A stretch of 64,000 bases of DNA from an uncultured Muribaculaceae bacterium. Lineage in GTDB: Bacteria; Bacteroidota; Bacteroidia; Bacteroidales; Muribaculaceae. This document shows positions 25,132 to 35,802 of this stretch, piece after piece. Location of the stretch: positions 1 through 64,000 of the forward strand of contig CAJTQV010000016.1 in assembly GCA_910578385.1 (NCBI GenBank), in the 5' to 3' direction. Position 1 is the stretch's first letter. Each line of letters begins with the position of its first letter. The notes under the pieces are model-generated. The model was not told the origin of the DNA. It saw only the letters and a program-made list of their open reading frames with translations, and did not search any database. Made by a program: the position numbers and the translations under genes.

Positions 25132-27873
25132 ATGAAGAGACTCATTCTCTCAGGCGCGGCTCTCGCAGCCGCTACCATGCTGCCTCTCGGTGCATGGGCG
25201 GACGTGGTGTGCCGTGGCCAGGTGGTCGACGAGCAGGGGGAACCGCTGATCGGCGCCATCGTCACCGTGCCCGGAACCCAGATCGGCACCAACACCGACA
25301 TCGACGGCTTCTTCAAGCTCAACGTGCCGGACAATGTGAAGAACCTCAAGATTACATTCGTCGGCTACAAAGGGGTTGAACTGCGCCCCTCGGCGCAGAT
25401 GGGTGAGATCAAGATGAACCCCGACACCAAGATGCTTCAGGACGTGGTGGTCACCCAGTCGGTGGCCCGCACCCGCCAGACACCGGTCGCCCTCTCGCAG
25501 ATCGGAGCACCTGAAATCGAGGCCAAACTCGGTAACCAGGAATTTCCCGAGGTACTGAAAACCACCCCCGGCGTATGGGCCACCCCCGACGGCGGCGGCT
25601 TCGGTGACGCCAAGATCAACATGCGCGGTTTCAAGTCGGAGAATGTGGCTGTGCTTATCAACGGTCTTCCCATCAACGACATGGAATGGGGAGGCGTGTA
25701 CTGGAGCAACTGGGCAGGTCTCAGCGATGTGACCAGTAACATGCAGACACAGCGCGGTCTCGGCGCGGCCATCATCTCGTCGCCCTCTATCGGCGGTACC
25801 ATCAACATCACCACCCGCTCGACCGATGCCAAGCGCGGCGGTTCGGCATGGTACGGCATGGGCAATGACATGATGAACAACTTCGGAGTCATGCTCTCCA
25901 CGGGTCTTATGAAGAACGGCTGGGCCATCACAGTGCTCGGCTCTCGCAAGTGGGGCGACGGCTACATACAGGGAACTAACTTCAATTCATACAACTATTT
26001 CGCCAATATTTCCAAACGCATCGGCGACAACCACCAGCTGTCGCTCACCGCGTTCGGCGCACCCCAGACCCACTACAAGCGCAGCTCGCAGGATGGTCTG
26101 TCGATCGAAGGCTGGCAGGAAGCGCAGCAGTACATGGGCAGCGAGAGCGCATACCGTTACAACCCCATCTTCGGTTACGGAATGCACGGCGAGCGCAAGA
26201 GCTCCGGCTACAACTTCTATCACAAGCCACAGATCTCGCTCGGCCACATATGGCAGATTGACTACAAGTCATCGCTCTCGACCACTATCTACGGTTCGTT
26301 CGCAACCGGAGGTGGTTACAGCGGCCAGGGTCACGGCACCTACGAGGGCAACACCATCAGCTACTCAAGCTGGTACGGAGCAAGTCAGGGCAAGCTCAAC
26401 ACCCTCTTCCGCTGTCCTGACGGCACGTTCGACTACGCGGCAGTACAGCGCATGAACATGGCCTCTGATGCCGGTTCGAACATGGTCATGACTACCTCGA
26501 ACAATGACCATCAGTGGTACGGACTCGTATCGACCTATAAGAATGAGTTCATTCCCAAGAAATTAACCTTCACCGGTGGTATAGACGTGCGATACTACAT
26601 CGGCCACCATTACAACAAGATTGTTGACCTCTACGAGGGTGAGTACTACATGAACTACGAGACCCGCAAGGATGTGAAGCCCTACAACAATGCCGCGGCA
26701 CTCAATCCCGACTGGAAATTCCAGAAGCTGACCGTTGGCGACATAGTTTATCGCAACTACAAGGGATATGTGACCCAGGAAGGTGCATACGCACAGGCCG
26801 AGTACACTGCCCTCGACAACAAGCTGACCGCCATACTCGCCGGTTCGCTCAACGTGACCAGCTACTGGCGCCGCGACATGTTCTTCTACGACAAGGAGCA
26901 TGAACGCTCGAAGACCAAGAGCTTCCTGGGCGGTACAATCAAGGGTGGTGTGAACTACAACATAAACCGCAACAACAACGTCTATGTGAACGGCGGTTTC
27001 ATCTCACGCGCACCCTTCTTCAGCTACGGAGTGTTCCTCAGCTCGGCATCGAGCAACATCATCAACCCCGAAGCCAAGAACTCAAAAATCGGATCAGTCG
27101 AGGTTGGTTACGGCTACCACTCCCCCAAGTTCTCGGCAAATGTCAACCTCTATTTTACCGAATGGATTGACAAGAGCGACAAGACCACAGTACGTTCAGG
27201 TGAAATCCGTCAGGGTCCCCTCACCGGACAGTACTATTACATCAGCCTCTCCGGAGTCAACGCCCGCCATATGGGTGCCGAGGTCAACGCCAAGTATATC
27301 CCCTGCCAGTGGGTTGAGTTTGACGGTATGTTCTCGATCGGTGACTGGACATGGGACTCAAACCCGACCGGCTACTTCTACACCAACGACGGACAGCCTC
27401 TTGCCGACCTCGGAGGCACGATAGCAAGCGGAATCCTCGCTGCCGACCACAAGAAAGCCACCCTCAACCAGAAAGGGCGCAAGATCGGCGGCTCGGCACA
27501 GACCACCGGATTCCTGGGCGTGACATTCCGTCCGTTCAAGGGCTTCCGCATCGGTGCCGACTGGACATGCTCTGCCCGCAACTACTCAGACTATGAGATT
27601 TCATCATCGGCCTACGAAGGAAATGATGTCATCAATGTGGCTGACCCCTGGAAGATTCCGTTCGGCAACGAGTTCGACCTCAACGTAAGCTACAAATTCA
27701 TGATCGGAGGCGTCAGCGCAACCATCTACGGCAACGTGAACAACCTCTTCAACAACTACTACGTCAAGGACGCCTACACACTCTCCGACACTCCGGGCGC
27801 ATGGAACAACGCATTCCGCGTGTTCTACTCCTACGGACGCACTTTCTCCGTAAAACTCAAAATAAACTTCTAA
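25132..27873 (+). CDS. TonB-dependent outer-membrane receptor
   Basis: A 913-residue receptor with a signal peptide (MKRLILSGAALAAATMLPLG) and a carboxypeptidase-like domain (GQVVDEQGEPLIGAIVTVPG, about 28-105). The TonB plug (about 110-230: VAVLINGLPINDMEWGGVYW, then ISSPSIGGTINITTRS) leads to a long beta barrel ending with FSVKLKINF. It brings a substrate across the outer membrane using TonB energy. It lacks the usual SusC length and its partner is not SusD, so a glycan substrate is not implied. The lipoprotein gene follows after nine bases. Codon use here is GC-rich and biased, suggesting high expression. Confidence 0.9.
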   Translation: MKRLILSGAALAAATMLPLGAWADVVCRGQVVDEQGEPLIGAIVTVPGTQIGTNTDIDGFFKLNVPDNVKNLKITFVGYKGVELRPSAQMGEIKMNPDTKMLQDVVVTQSVARTRQTPVALSQIGAPEIEAKLGNQEFPEVLKTTPGVWATPDGGGFGDAKINMRGFKSENVAVLINGLPINDMEWGGVYWSNWAGLSDVTSNMQTQRGLGAAIISSPSIGGTINITTRSTDAKRGGSAWYGMGNDMMNNFGVMLSTGLMKNGWAITVLGSRKWGDGYIQGTNFNSYNYFANISKRIGDNHQLSLTAFGAPQTHYKRSSQDGLSIEGWQEAQQYMGSESAYRYNPIFGYGMHGERKSSGYNFYHKPQISLGHIWQIDYKSSLSTTIYGSFATGGGYSGQGHGTYEGNTISYSSWYGASQGKLNTLFRCPDGTFDYAAVQRMNMASDAGSNMVMTTSNNDHQWYGLVSTYKNEFIPKKLTFTGGIDVRYYIGHHYNKIVDLYEGEYYMNYETRKDVKPYNNAAALNPDWKFQKLTVGDIVYRNYKGYVTQEGAYAQAEYTALDNKLTAILAGSLNVTSYWRRDMFFYDKEHERSKTKSFLGGTIKGGVNYNINRNNNVYVNGGFISRAPFFSYGVFLSSASSNIINPEAKNSKIGSVEVGYGYHSPKFSANVNLYFTEWIDKSDKTTVRSGEIRQGPLTGQYYYISLSGVNARHMGAEVNAKYIPCQWVEFDGMFSIGDWTWDSNPTGYFYTNDGQPLADLGGTIASGILAADHKKATLNQKGRKIGGSAQTTGFLGVTFRPFKGFRIGADWTCSARNYSDYEISSSAYEGNDVINVADPWKIPFGNEFDLNVSYKFMIGGVSATIYGNVNNLFNNYYVKDAYTLSDTPGAWNNAFRVFYSYGRTFSVKLKINF

Positions 27874-27882
27874 GCAACCGAA

Positions 27883-29937
27883 ATGAAAACCAATATAAAG
27901 AACCTGCTCATCGCAGGCGGAGCCATGCTCGCACTGGCATCATGCTCGGAAAACAGCTGGAACGACCTCTATCTCGACGGCTTCGAGGGAGGCTTCACTC
28001 CGACCGATGTCCAGACCATCGACTACACTCTGACCGCCGCCGACTACACGCGAATCGCCGACAACCGCTTCAACAAGGCTCTGGCCACAAAGCAGGGCGT
28101 CTCTAACGAGCTCGCGGCCGTAAAGACACAGAACTATCTCAACGCCTCAATCCCGGCTGAAGAGTACATCCCCAACCTTCTGAAGGACTCACTGTTCACA
28201 TATTTCGCGCTCTCCGACGGTTCGGCTATAAACCTGACATACCGCGAGGCCGGTGAACTGCCCGAGACCATGAAGGCTCTCAACGGCATACGCGAATATA
28301 TCGTAGCCGAGGATGACTACCAGATGGTCTACGGCAGCGCCGACGACTACGCCTCAGCGTTCTCTCCCTCGCACTCAGCGTCGTCAAACATTCCAAAGGT
28401 GCTCGCCGCATCGATCGACGATGCCAAGGAGGGTGAGTATATAGTGGTAAACTACAACAACTCTGACACCGACCCGGTATTCGGCGAGACACCCGTTCCT
28501 CCCACACCCGGATTCACCATGACAAGCGTGCTTACCCCCGATGTCGCCCCCGGCGATGATGTGACTATCAACGGAGTGGTTACCGCCGTCTGCAACGCCG
28601 GTATTATCCTTACCGACAATGCGGGCTCAATACTTGTATACGCAAGCGGTTTCCCGGCATCTGATTACAAGGTGGGCGACCAGGTGATTGCAACCGGCAC
28701 CCTTTCATCGTACAAGAACTGCCTCCAGCTTCCCTACGACGACAACCTTCAGAAAGCATCAAGCCAGGCCTATACTTACCCTGCTCCGAAAGACCTTACA
28801 CCCGAGGTTCTTCTCGCGGCCGGAAAGAACGAGACTCCTGTACTCGCCCAATACGGCACGATGACAGGCAAGGTGGTGGTAGACGGCAATTTCATCAACC
28901 TGCTGTTCGGAGACCGTACTGACGTGCGCGGATCGATCTACAACGCCACCGACGAAATCAAGGCCAAACTTCAGGACGGCAAGACTGTCACTCTCTACGG
29001 ATACTTCACCCAGACCTCAACTTCGGGTACATTCACAAACTGCAACTTCGTGGTTACAGAAGTGGCCGATGCCAAGGGTAAGGCCGCACACTCACCGCGT
29101 CGCGTTGTTTCGGTACCCTCGCAGAACCTCAACGCAGTCTACATGTTCAATGGCTCGAAGTGGGTTGCCGCCGAGGAGGACATCGTTGTCGTGAATCCCG
29201 CAGACTATGCCGCCATGGGACTGACCTACGGAAACTTCTCCGGCACCCAGACATCGGAATATCTGCCGACGTTCCTCGCGCAGAAGTTCCCCTACGCATC
29301 GGCTGAGACCGAGAAATATGTGGTGTACAAATACTTCGCCAACAAAGAGACAACATTCGCATGTTCTAAGTGGGAATTTGACGGTTCGAAGTGGGTTGAC
29401 GCCATCACCGCCGACGGCATCCGCACTGTAACGAACCAGTTCGTGCGCAACGACGGTGTCTGGAAACTCGACCCGTCGGTAACGCTGACCCTCCCCGCAG
29501 GACGCAACCAGCCGCTCAGCACATGGTTCTTCCAGGCATGTGTTGACTGGGTGCTCGCAAACGTGCCCGACGGTGCGGATTACGTAACCAGCTACGGCAA
29601 CAACGACTACTACACAGGAGCTTCGGCCTATCAGGGCAACATCGACCTTCGTCCCGGATCGGCACGCACCCAGAATCCGACAGCCTACGCCGACATGAGC
29701 GACGAGGAGATTGTCGCGCTTGAGAAAGAGCGTTTCGAGAAGGAGGTATGCCCGGGCGTACTCGGTGTCCTTTATCCGAACATGGACCTTGTGGGCGACT
29801 TCGCTCCGACCGTGACCATCAACTTCTACAGCTACAACGGCTCATCCACCACCCCGGGCCGGATCATCTGCAAGGTTGTGTCGAAAGGCAAATTCGAGTT
29901 CGTCTCCTGCAACTGGGTTCTCAACACCGACCAATAA
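27883..29937 (+). CDS. Surface lipoprotein with OB-fold-like repeats, partner of the TonB receptor
   Basis: A 684-residue lipoprotein; the signal peptide ends in LALASCSENSW. The middle (about 200-390) contains two OB-fold-like domains of the kind called DUF5689/DUF6359 in Bacteroidota: GDDVTINGVVTAVCNAGIIL, then TLSSYKNCLQLPYDD, and AQYGTMTGKVVVDGNFINLL. The C-terminal third has two related segments with the phrase GSKWV. It is co-transcribed with the receptor, so by analogy with other receptor-lipoprotein pairs it may act as its lid or capture protein. Substrate unknown. A strong terminator follows. Confidence 0.75.
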   Translation: MKTNIKNLLIAGGAMLALASCSENSWNDLYLDGFEGGFTPTDVQTIDYTLTAADYTRIADNRFNKALATKQGVSNELAAVKTQNYLNASIPAEEYIPNLLKDSLFTYFALSDGSAINLTYREAGELPETMKALNGIREYIVAEDDYQMVYGSADDYASAFSPSHSASSNIPKVLAASIDDAKEGEYIVVNYNNSDTDPVFGETPVPPTPGFTMTSVLTPDVAPGDDVTINGVVTAVCNAGIILTDNAGSILVYASGFPASDYKVGDQVIATGTLSSYKNCLQLPYDDNLQKASSQAYTYPAPKDLTPEVLLAAGKNETPVLAQYGTMTGKVVVDGNFINLLFGDRTDVRGSIYNATDEIKAKLQDGKTVTLYGYFTQTSTSGTFTNCNFVVTEVADAKGKAAHSPRRVVSVPSQNLNAVYMFNGSKWVAAEEDIVVVNPADYAAMGLTYGNFSGTQTSEYLPTFLAQKFPYASAETEKYVVYKYFANKETTFACSKWEFDGSKWVDAITADGIRTVTNQFVRNDGVWKLDPSVTLTLPAGRNQPLSTWFFQACVDWVLANVPDGADYVTSYGNNDYYTGASAYQGNIDLRPGSARTQNPTAYADMSDEEIVALEKERFEKEVCPGVLGVLYPNMDLVGDFAPTVTINFYSYNGSSTTPGRIICKVVSKGKFEFVSCNWVLNTDQ

Positions 29938-29961
29938 TCCCCCACCTGACAATAATTGACA

Positions 29962-29999
29962 AAATTCCCCGGAAGTCGCGGTTGACTTCCGGGGAATTT
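29962..29999. terminator. Perfect 16-bp hairpin, bidirectional terminator
   Basis: Arms 29962-29977 and 29984-29999 around GCGGTT, between the receptor operon and the converging Ig-repeat operon. Confidence 0.88.
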
Positions 30000-30060
30000 A
30001 TTGTACCGGCCTGTTCAAGCCGGATAGCAGGTATGACCTGTTTACGGATTTGACGGTATG

Positions 30061-31794
30061 TTATTTAACAAGGATGGTACGTGTCTCAGCTCCACGACGC
30101 ATCACATATATGCCGGGAGTCATGGCATCTCTGCAGACAAGGATACCGTCAAGGCTGTATATCTTCCAGCCGTCGTTTTCCGAACCAATCAGAACAACCG
30201 AACTTTCGAGGTCGCCGATGGTATAGGTGGCTTCAATAAGAGAATTTTGAGAATTGGGATTGCCATATTCCTGAAGTGTACCGGCAGGGATTACCAACTT
30301 ATATGTGCCGTCGGCTGCAATGGTTTCGCCATTTCTGTCGAAGTCAAAGTAGACCGTACGGTTCTTGATCGAGTAGCCGCAGGAATTGATTGTTTCCGAG
30401 GCATCCGTCCCGGCAACTGTTTCAGGTTCATCTTCCGAAACCTTTGCTGGAGTGTAAATCAGCACCACATTACTTGAGTCAACGACCCTGACACCATTCA
30501 CAGCATCGGGGAAGGTAACACCGATAGAATTGATTTCGGTAAGAACAGAGCCATCGGCATGGGAAAGTTCATACGCCTCAAGATCCGTGTCCCCCGTCGG
30601 CACGGCTATTACATAACATACATTCTGTGCGGCATTGTACATGCGCTCATTGTAGTTCACGCCCGAAAGGTCACTGAAAAATCCGGCCGGGATATTGAGC
30701 ACATAATCTCCGGGGGTGTCAAGAATGACAGGCTCAGTCTCACCCTCGGCAGCAAATGTAAGTTTGTAATCACCCGAGTGGATATCTGACTGCTCAATGC
30801 CGACACACTCATAAGTTGCATCTCCGTTACCGTGGTAAGAGATTGTAATCTCATGCCAGCGGTCGCTGTCGGCAAACTGAGGCACACCGCCGCCACCATA
30901 AGAGAACTGAATGGCAGAAAGTGTTTTCACCTCTCCCTGACGCGGAGTCACCGATGCCTGAGCCACTGAGTTGTGTTCATCTGCCTCTATGACAAAGATG
31001 GCTGAAATCGGGCCATTGACTATATCCTCCGTAGCGAACCAGTCATCGAATTTGAAAGCTCCGGCAGGAACTGACAGAGTGTATGCACCCGGATTAAGGA
31101 TGGTCAGCGGCTCGTCACCCATGGCAAACTCATGATTGAATGTAAGGGTGGCGGTCTGTGTATAGTTGCCGGTCACACCGACAACCTTGAAGACATCCCC
31201 GTCGGCCGAGGTCAAGCTGATACCATCGGTCGAGAGAATATCGATACCATCCCAGCCTGTGTCGGGGAAAGTAATCTTGACATGAGGAATCGAGGTCACT
31301 GAACCGGCCTTAGGAGAAAGAGTGTAGTTCGACATCTCGTTCTTGACTCCGCCACCGATTGTATATTCAGCGGTGATGGCCGGGGAAGACCACCCCCATT
31401 GACCGCTCTCCTGATTATAATAATTTCCGTTTTTGAAAGACTCCGGAGCGATTGACAAAGTATATTCTCCGTCGGCTGTGATTGATGCCTGGTCGGAAGT
31501 TCCCTCCACCGAAAAATACATGGTCATGGCATTGTAGGTGCTCCAGTCATACTCACACTTGTACGCAACATACGTGGTGCCACTCGTGTTGTTGACCAGC
31601 CGAGCGTTTACCTTTGAATGAGTGTCTGACATGATGGCATCTGAGCCGAACTCAGGGAAAGTGATCTTGATAACCGAAAGGTCTGTTGCCACACCCGGCT
31701 CCGGATTGAAGTTCCACGTCACATCGGCAGCGGCAGCATCAAATGAAACGAGCGATGCGGCCAAGGCTGAAAGCCCCATTAAAACTTTTTTCAT
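30061..31794 (-). CDS. Secreted protein of four Ig-like repeats with sorting tail
   Basis: A 577-residue exported protein; signal peptide MKKVLMGLSALAASLVSFDA without a lipobox. It is built of four repeats of about 125 residues, each opening with a phrase like YTLSPKAGSVTSIPHVKITF and closing with a strand like AEYTIGGG. The last 45 residues (GWKIYSLDGILVCRD, then TPGIYVMRRGAETRTILVK) resemble a C-terminal sorting signal of the type IX kind. It lies 70 bases downstream of the larger repeat protein on the same strand, and both probably belong to the transcript that begins with the cobalamin riboswitch. Its repeats match those of its neighbour, so the two share ancestry. Exact function unknown. 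Confidence 0.75.
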   Translation of the reverse strand: MKKVLMGLSALAASLVSFDAAAADVTWNFNPEPGVATDLSVIKITFPEFGSDAIMSDTHSKVNARLVNNTSGTTYVAYKCEYDWSTYNAMTMYFSVEGTSDQASITADGEYTLSIAPESFKNGNYYNQESGQWGWSSPAITAEYTIGGGVKNEMSNYTLSPKAGSVTSIPHVKITFPDTGWDGIDILSTDGISLTSADGDVFKVVGVTGNYTQTATLTFNHEFAMGDEPLTILNPGAYTLSVPAGAFKFDDWFATEDIVNGPISAIFVIEADEHNSVAQASVTPRQGEVKTLSAIQFSYGGGGVPQFADSDRWHEITISYHGNGDATYECVGIEQSDIHSGDYKLTFAAEGETEPVILDTPGDYVLNIPAGFFSDLSGVNYNERMYNAAQNVCYVIAVPTGDTDLEAYELSHADGSVLTEINSIGVTFPDAVNGVRVVDSSNVVLIYTPAKVSEDEPETVAGTDASETINSCGYSIKNRTVYFDFDRNGETIAADGTYKLVIPAGTLQEYGNPNSQNSLIEATYTIGDLESSVVLIGSENDGWKIYSLDGILVCRDAMTPGIYVMRRGAETRTILVK

Positions 31795-31864
31795 TTAAGA
31801 TTGATTTTAGAGGCCGCCCCTGAAGAATGTCTCCAGAGGCGGATTCCAGATTATTGATTGTTGT

Positions 31865-34800
31865 TTAATTTGAACTGCTATTTATGATTATCTTACGCCC
31901 GTTGCAGATATACAGGCCCGGCTCAAGTGTACGCATTGCTTCGGAATCAGCATTGCGGAGAACGAGGGTTCCGTCGGGGCGGTACACGTCACCCGCGCCC
32001 GTGTCAGCAGCAATCGAAGCTGTCCCTCCGGTCTGAGAGACAGAAACCGAAAAAGCCGTGCGGGCAAGTTTTCCGCGATAATCCGCGATTATCTCCACTT
32101 GAGTATTTCCTGCACCAACTGCATCGAGTCTCAACACTCCCTTGTCATTGACCGAAGCTGCGACAATATTACTGTCTGCGCTCTCGGCGCTGTATGTGAT
32201 GAGCCGCTGATTACCGGTGCTGAGAGAGGTCTTCGAATTAAGGTCCAGTTCCCACGATTTGCCTTCCGGAGTCAGGTCGAGCGAAATATCATCAAGACCG
32301 GACATGACCGGAGAAGATACAACCGGATAGAACATCATGGCCGGGAACCAGAAATAATCCTCAGGCGCGAAAGTAAGGGAGTCGTCAATCTCTCCGGTCT
32401 CTGCATCGGCAAAGTATATACGGTTACAGCTGTAGTTCATGCCTCCTCCGGAACCGACAGCGGTTATGACCAGATAACCAGTGGCGGGATCCACACTCAC
32501 ACAGCTGCCGTACAGCTCCATGTCGCGCGGCACGCTGACAAAGTCGGCATCATAGATATTGCGGTCGAAATCATAGCGCGACACCGAACGGGAATTGCCA
32601 TCGGCAACATAGTATATGCAATTTCCGCTAACCGACGTAGCCAATGAAGCGTTACGCCATGACAGCCAGAAACCGTCGGACAACGGAGCGGCATCAGTAT
32701 CGACAGCACGAAGACTCCAATCCTCTGTATCTATGGCATAGAACGGTGCCTCGCTATCGAGGGTGGCGGCATAGAGCGACCCGTCGGATGTTACGAACAA
32801 CGAAGCAACACCCGCCAGTTCCAGAACTTCTGAAAGCTCATTAGTCTCAGTGTCGACAATGGCAATTCCATGACCCTGCCACGGAACATACACGTGATGT
32901 CCGAGGCGCAGCGGCTCGCCAAACTGGTCTGAATACTTGCCCGATGAGTTCTCTGTACCCTTTATGCAGTCAAGTATCTTTCCGGCATCAGCATCATACA
33001 CGAATATACCAGAGTCGGTGGTGATATATGCTTTGCCGGCATCAACGCCACAGACAGCACGACCGTCGGCCGGCAGTTCGACTGTAGCTGTAATCTTCAT
33101 GTCATCGGCACCCGCCACCGTCATGATACCACCGGCCGCCGGATCTGCATATGAACGCTGCTTGCTGATTATGTATAGACGGTCACCAAATATCGTAGCA
33201 TACTGTGAGGTGATTCCCGGAGAAGTTCCATGATTGGCAGTTGATACCAGACGGTAGGTCATATCCTCGTAACCCGGGGCCAGGAAGTTTACAGAACCGT
33301 AATCAGATCCATAACGTCCCTCATTGAGAAAGAATATACCCTCCGACAGGTCAGGCAGTTCATATCCGGTTATTTCATATTCCACCCTTATCTCACAGAG
33401 ATCGTTCTCGTAACCATATGAGTCAATACCCGTGACAAAACCGGCCGGAATGGTTAGAATCCACTTGCCGGGGCTTAACAGTGTGCCTTCGGGCAGAGAT
33501 AGACAGAGCATGTTCTCGCTCACCGACAATTCGGGCACTGTCGATTCCGGGCCATTAGTCAATACAGGTTCCCCCTTGTCGGGATTCAGGCGTATGGAGC
33601 GTAAGCTGTTGCCAAGCACGTTGACACTTATTATCGATATGCCGGTCAGCCGGGAACCATCGGCGGGATAGACCGACCATGTCCACTCCTCCGGCTCAAT
33701 AATCCTGTAGGTGAGCGATATTTCCTGATCATTGACAACTGTAGCCGCCGAAGCGTTTGTCTCTACAAACGAGCCGGCAGGGAAAGAGAGAGTCCAGTTG
33801 CCAACTCCCGGTTTCTCGCGCAACCTGAAATCTATACGGGTAGCAGATACGCGCTCCATATCGAGAGGTATGATACGCTGACCCGATTTTAGCTGCGGAC
33901 TTACCAGGATTCCGGAATCGATGTCGAGCGACGAGCATCCCTCTCCGGCCTCGAAAGAAATGACCTCAAGCTCGCGGAGAGGCACGGATGCATCGGGAGT
34001 AACCTCATAACTGAACTGCAGCGCCGGGTCTACAGTGATGGTGGCCCGTATCTCGGCATTCTTCATTTCCGGATGCTGGTAATCCGAGAAAAGTCCGGCG
34101 GGAATTACAAGGTCGTATGTGGCGGGTTTGTCGAGGAGCACGAAGTCGTCGGTAGTCGCCGAAGGCAAACCGAATCCCCATGTGACCTGATTGCGGAACA
34201 TAACTATGCCGACTCCCTTGTAGACCTCATCGGGGTTATCGCGGTTCACAAGACGAATCCGGCTCTGTTCCACAGGCCAGTTCAGTCCGTTTTCCGGATA
34301 AGGGAACGTAAGCTGAATCTCACGCAGACTTCCCACAGATGAACCGTCAGCGGGAGTCAGTACGTAACTTTCCATTGTATTTCCGGGAGCCTCGCGACTT
34401 ATATTGTAATCCACCACCGAACGGGCATTGAACGAATAAATGTCACCGGCATCCTTGAAGGTATTCGGCGGTATGACAAGACGGTAGTCTCCTTTGGCAT
34501 TGATAACGGCCGGACGAGGCACGTCGCTCGACTGCACCCGGGTCTTGAACCGCAAAGCCACCTTTCTGTCTGTCAGCTTTGTGGCAGAATAAAGTATATA
34601 GGCTGGTTCGGCATCCGCTCCCGAGGCGAGATTGCTGATTGTGATCCGTCCGTTCAGATAATTTGTGACATCGGTAAGTCCCTCTGGGAAGTCAAAGCCA
34701 TTCTCAAGGTCAGGATACTCGACAGTTATTTCTGAAATCTCATCGGTAAAACCCTCTTCGGGGAGAATGACAACCCTTCCGAATGCCGCGGATGGTGCGC

Positions 34801-35611
34801 CGGTCACGGTGTAATGAAGTTCCATATGGCGGTTAACCGTGGTCGTTCCGTTCTGACGGAACACACCGGCCGGAATATCGAGCACATACTCCCCCTTCTC
34901 AAAGAAGTATTCAGGTATGTCGTAACGTGCACCCTTGGTCTTGAATCTCAGAACCGCGGTCCGCTCAGAGTCGAACGAGCATTCCACGGGCACATATTCC
35001 TGTGGATTCTCACCGATCCTTCTCAATGAAATGAGCGAGAAATCCGGATGCCCAAGCACCGGGAAGGCCTCACTGACCGGAAAACTCAGCTCTATCTCGC
35101 CAAATTCGAGAACGCGACCCGGCATAGGGCGGATTCCCACATAATCGTCATCGAAAAAGTCAGTGAATCCACTGCCGCCGTTATCCGAGACAGTGTAAAT
35201 CACATTGATTTCCTCACTGTACTCTATGTGGGTGTACCACGAGCCGCACAGGTTGAAACAAGACTCCGGAAAATGGAGAAGGTAACGCCCCGGAGTTGTT
35301 ATGACCGTGGCGTTGTCGGACAGGTCATTCTTAGGCTTGAAGCTGAACGACTGATGATTCGAAGTTGGATAACGGCTGTTTACAGGTACATACACCTCGT
35401 CAGGATTGTCGAGATTTGTAAGAGTCACGCCATAGAGCGTGGAACCGTAGAGATCGAGGAACTTGGCCTCGGGGAACTTGATGTCTACCGTAGAGATTGA
35501 CGATAGCTCACCATCGGGTGATGGAGTCAGCACATAATCTGTGACCGCCGCAACCGCAGCGAAATTCACTACTGACAACACCATCAGAAACAGAATACGC
35601 GTAAGTCTCAC
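31865..35611 (-). CDS. Large secreted protein: Ig-like repeats plus BtuG/DUF5074-like beta-propeller
   Basis: A 1248-residue exported protein (signal peptide near MRLTRILFLMVLSVVNFAAV, no lipobox). About six Ig-like repeats occupy residues 23-765 (for example YVLTPADGSSVGSLREIQLT). Residues of about 770-1095 form a propeller-like domain (GIFFLNEGRYGSDYGSVNFL, then SLFVTSDGSLYAATLDSEAP) that resembles DUF5074/YncE-type proteins, the group to which the surface B12-binding protein BtuG belongs. A BIG2-like domain follows (about 1115-1185), and a short tail ending EPGLYICNGRKIIIN. A cobalamin riboswitch in the leader supports a role in vitamin B12 capture. The link to BtuG is inference from fold and regulation; unlike BtuG it lacks a lipid anchor and has the added Ig stalk. 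Confidence 0.75.
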   Translation of the reverse strand: MRLTRILFLMVLSVVNFAAVAAVTDYVLTPSPDGELSSISTVDIKFPEAKFLDLYGSTLYGVTLTNLDNPDEVYVPVNSRYPTSNHQSFSFKPKNDLSDNATVITTPGRYLLHFPESCFNLCGSWYTHIEYSEEINVIYTVSDNGGSGFTDFFDDDYVGIRPMPGRVLEFGEIELSFPVSEAFPVLGHPDFSLISLRRIGENPQEYVPVECSFDSERTAVLRFKTKGARYDIPEYFFEKGEYVLDIPAGVFRQNGTTTVNRHMELHYTVTGAPSAAFGRVVILPEEGFTDEISEITVEYPDLENGFDFPEGLTDVTNYLNGRITISNLASGADAEPAYILYSATKLTDRKVALRFKTRVQSSDVPRPAVINAKGDYRLVIPPNTFKDAGDIYSFNARSVVDYNISREAPGNTMESYVLTPADGSSVGSLREIQLTFPYPENGLNWPVEQSRIRLVNRDNPDEVYKGVGIVMFRNQVTWGFGLPSATTDDFVLLDKPATYDLVIPAGLFSDYQHPEMKNAEIRATITVDPALQFSYEVTPDASVPLRELEVISFEAGEGCSSLDIDSGILVSPQLKSGQRIIPLDMERVSATRIDFRLREKPGVGNWTLSFPAGSFVETNASAATVVNDQEISLTYRIIEPEEWTWSVYPADGSRLTGISIISVNVLGNSLRSIRLNPDKGEPVLTNGPESTVPELSVSENMLCLSLPEGTLLSPGKWILTIPAGFVTGIDSYGYENDLCEIRVEYEITGYELPDLSEGIFFLNEGRYGSDYGSVNFLAPGYEDMTYRLVSTANHGTSPGITSQYATIFGDRLYIISKQRSYADPAAGGIMTVAGADDMKITATVELPADGRAVCGVDAGKAYITTDSGIFVYDADAGKILDCIKGTENSSGKYSDQFGEPLRLGHHVYVPWQGHGIAIVDTETNELSEVLELAGVASLFVTSDGSLYAATLDSEAPFYAIDTEDWSLRAVDTDAAPLSDGFWLSWRNASLATSVSGNCIYYVADGNSRSVSRYDFDRNIYDADFVSVPRDMELYGSCVSVDPATGYLVITAVGSGGGMNYSCNRIYFADAETGEIDDSLTFAPEDYFWFPAMMFYPVVSSPVMSGLDDISLDLTPEGKSWELDLNSKTSLSTGNQRLITYSAESADSNIVAASVNDKGVLRLDAVGAGNTQVEIIADYRGKLARTAFSVSVSQTGGTASIAADTGAGDVYRPDGTLVLRNADSEAMRTLEPGLYICNGRKIIINSSSN

Positions 35612-35802
35612 ATTGTTTAATATTTATGCCACGGTTTCCAAGCCGCCGCAGGCAACCTGCAAAGACCGTGACCCGGTTTGACATACTTACGCGCCGCATA
35701 TCCCGCCTAAGATGGAGGATAGGTGAGCCGACGGGAATGAGTGTCCCGTCATGATATCCGCTATATGGCAAAAGCTATGTTCCGCGTAAGCTTTATGCTC
35801 AC
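35612..35802 (-). promoter_or_regulatory. Structured leader between riboswitch and start codon (probable expression platform)
   Basis: About 190 transcribed bases with several hairpins: 35730-35736 with 35744-35750 (GACGGGA pairs with TCCCGTC), and a compound one near the start codon, 35630-35635 with 35665-35670, enclosing 35648-35652 with 35656-35660. These could hide or expose the ribosome site in answer to the aptamer. Confidence 0.5.
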
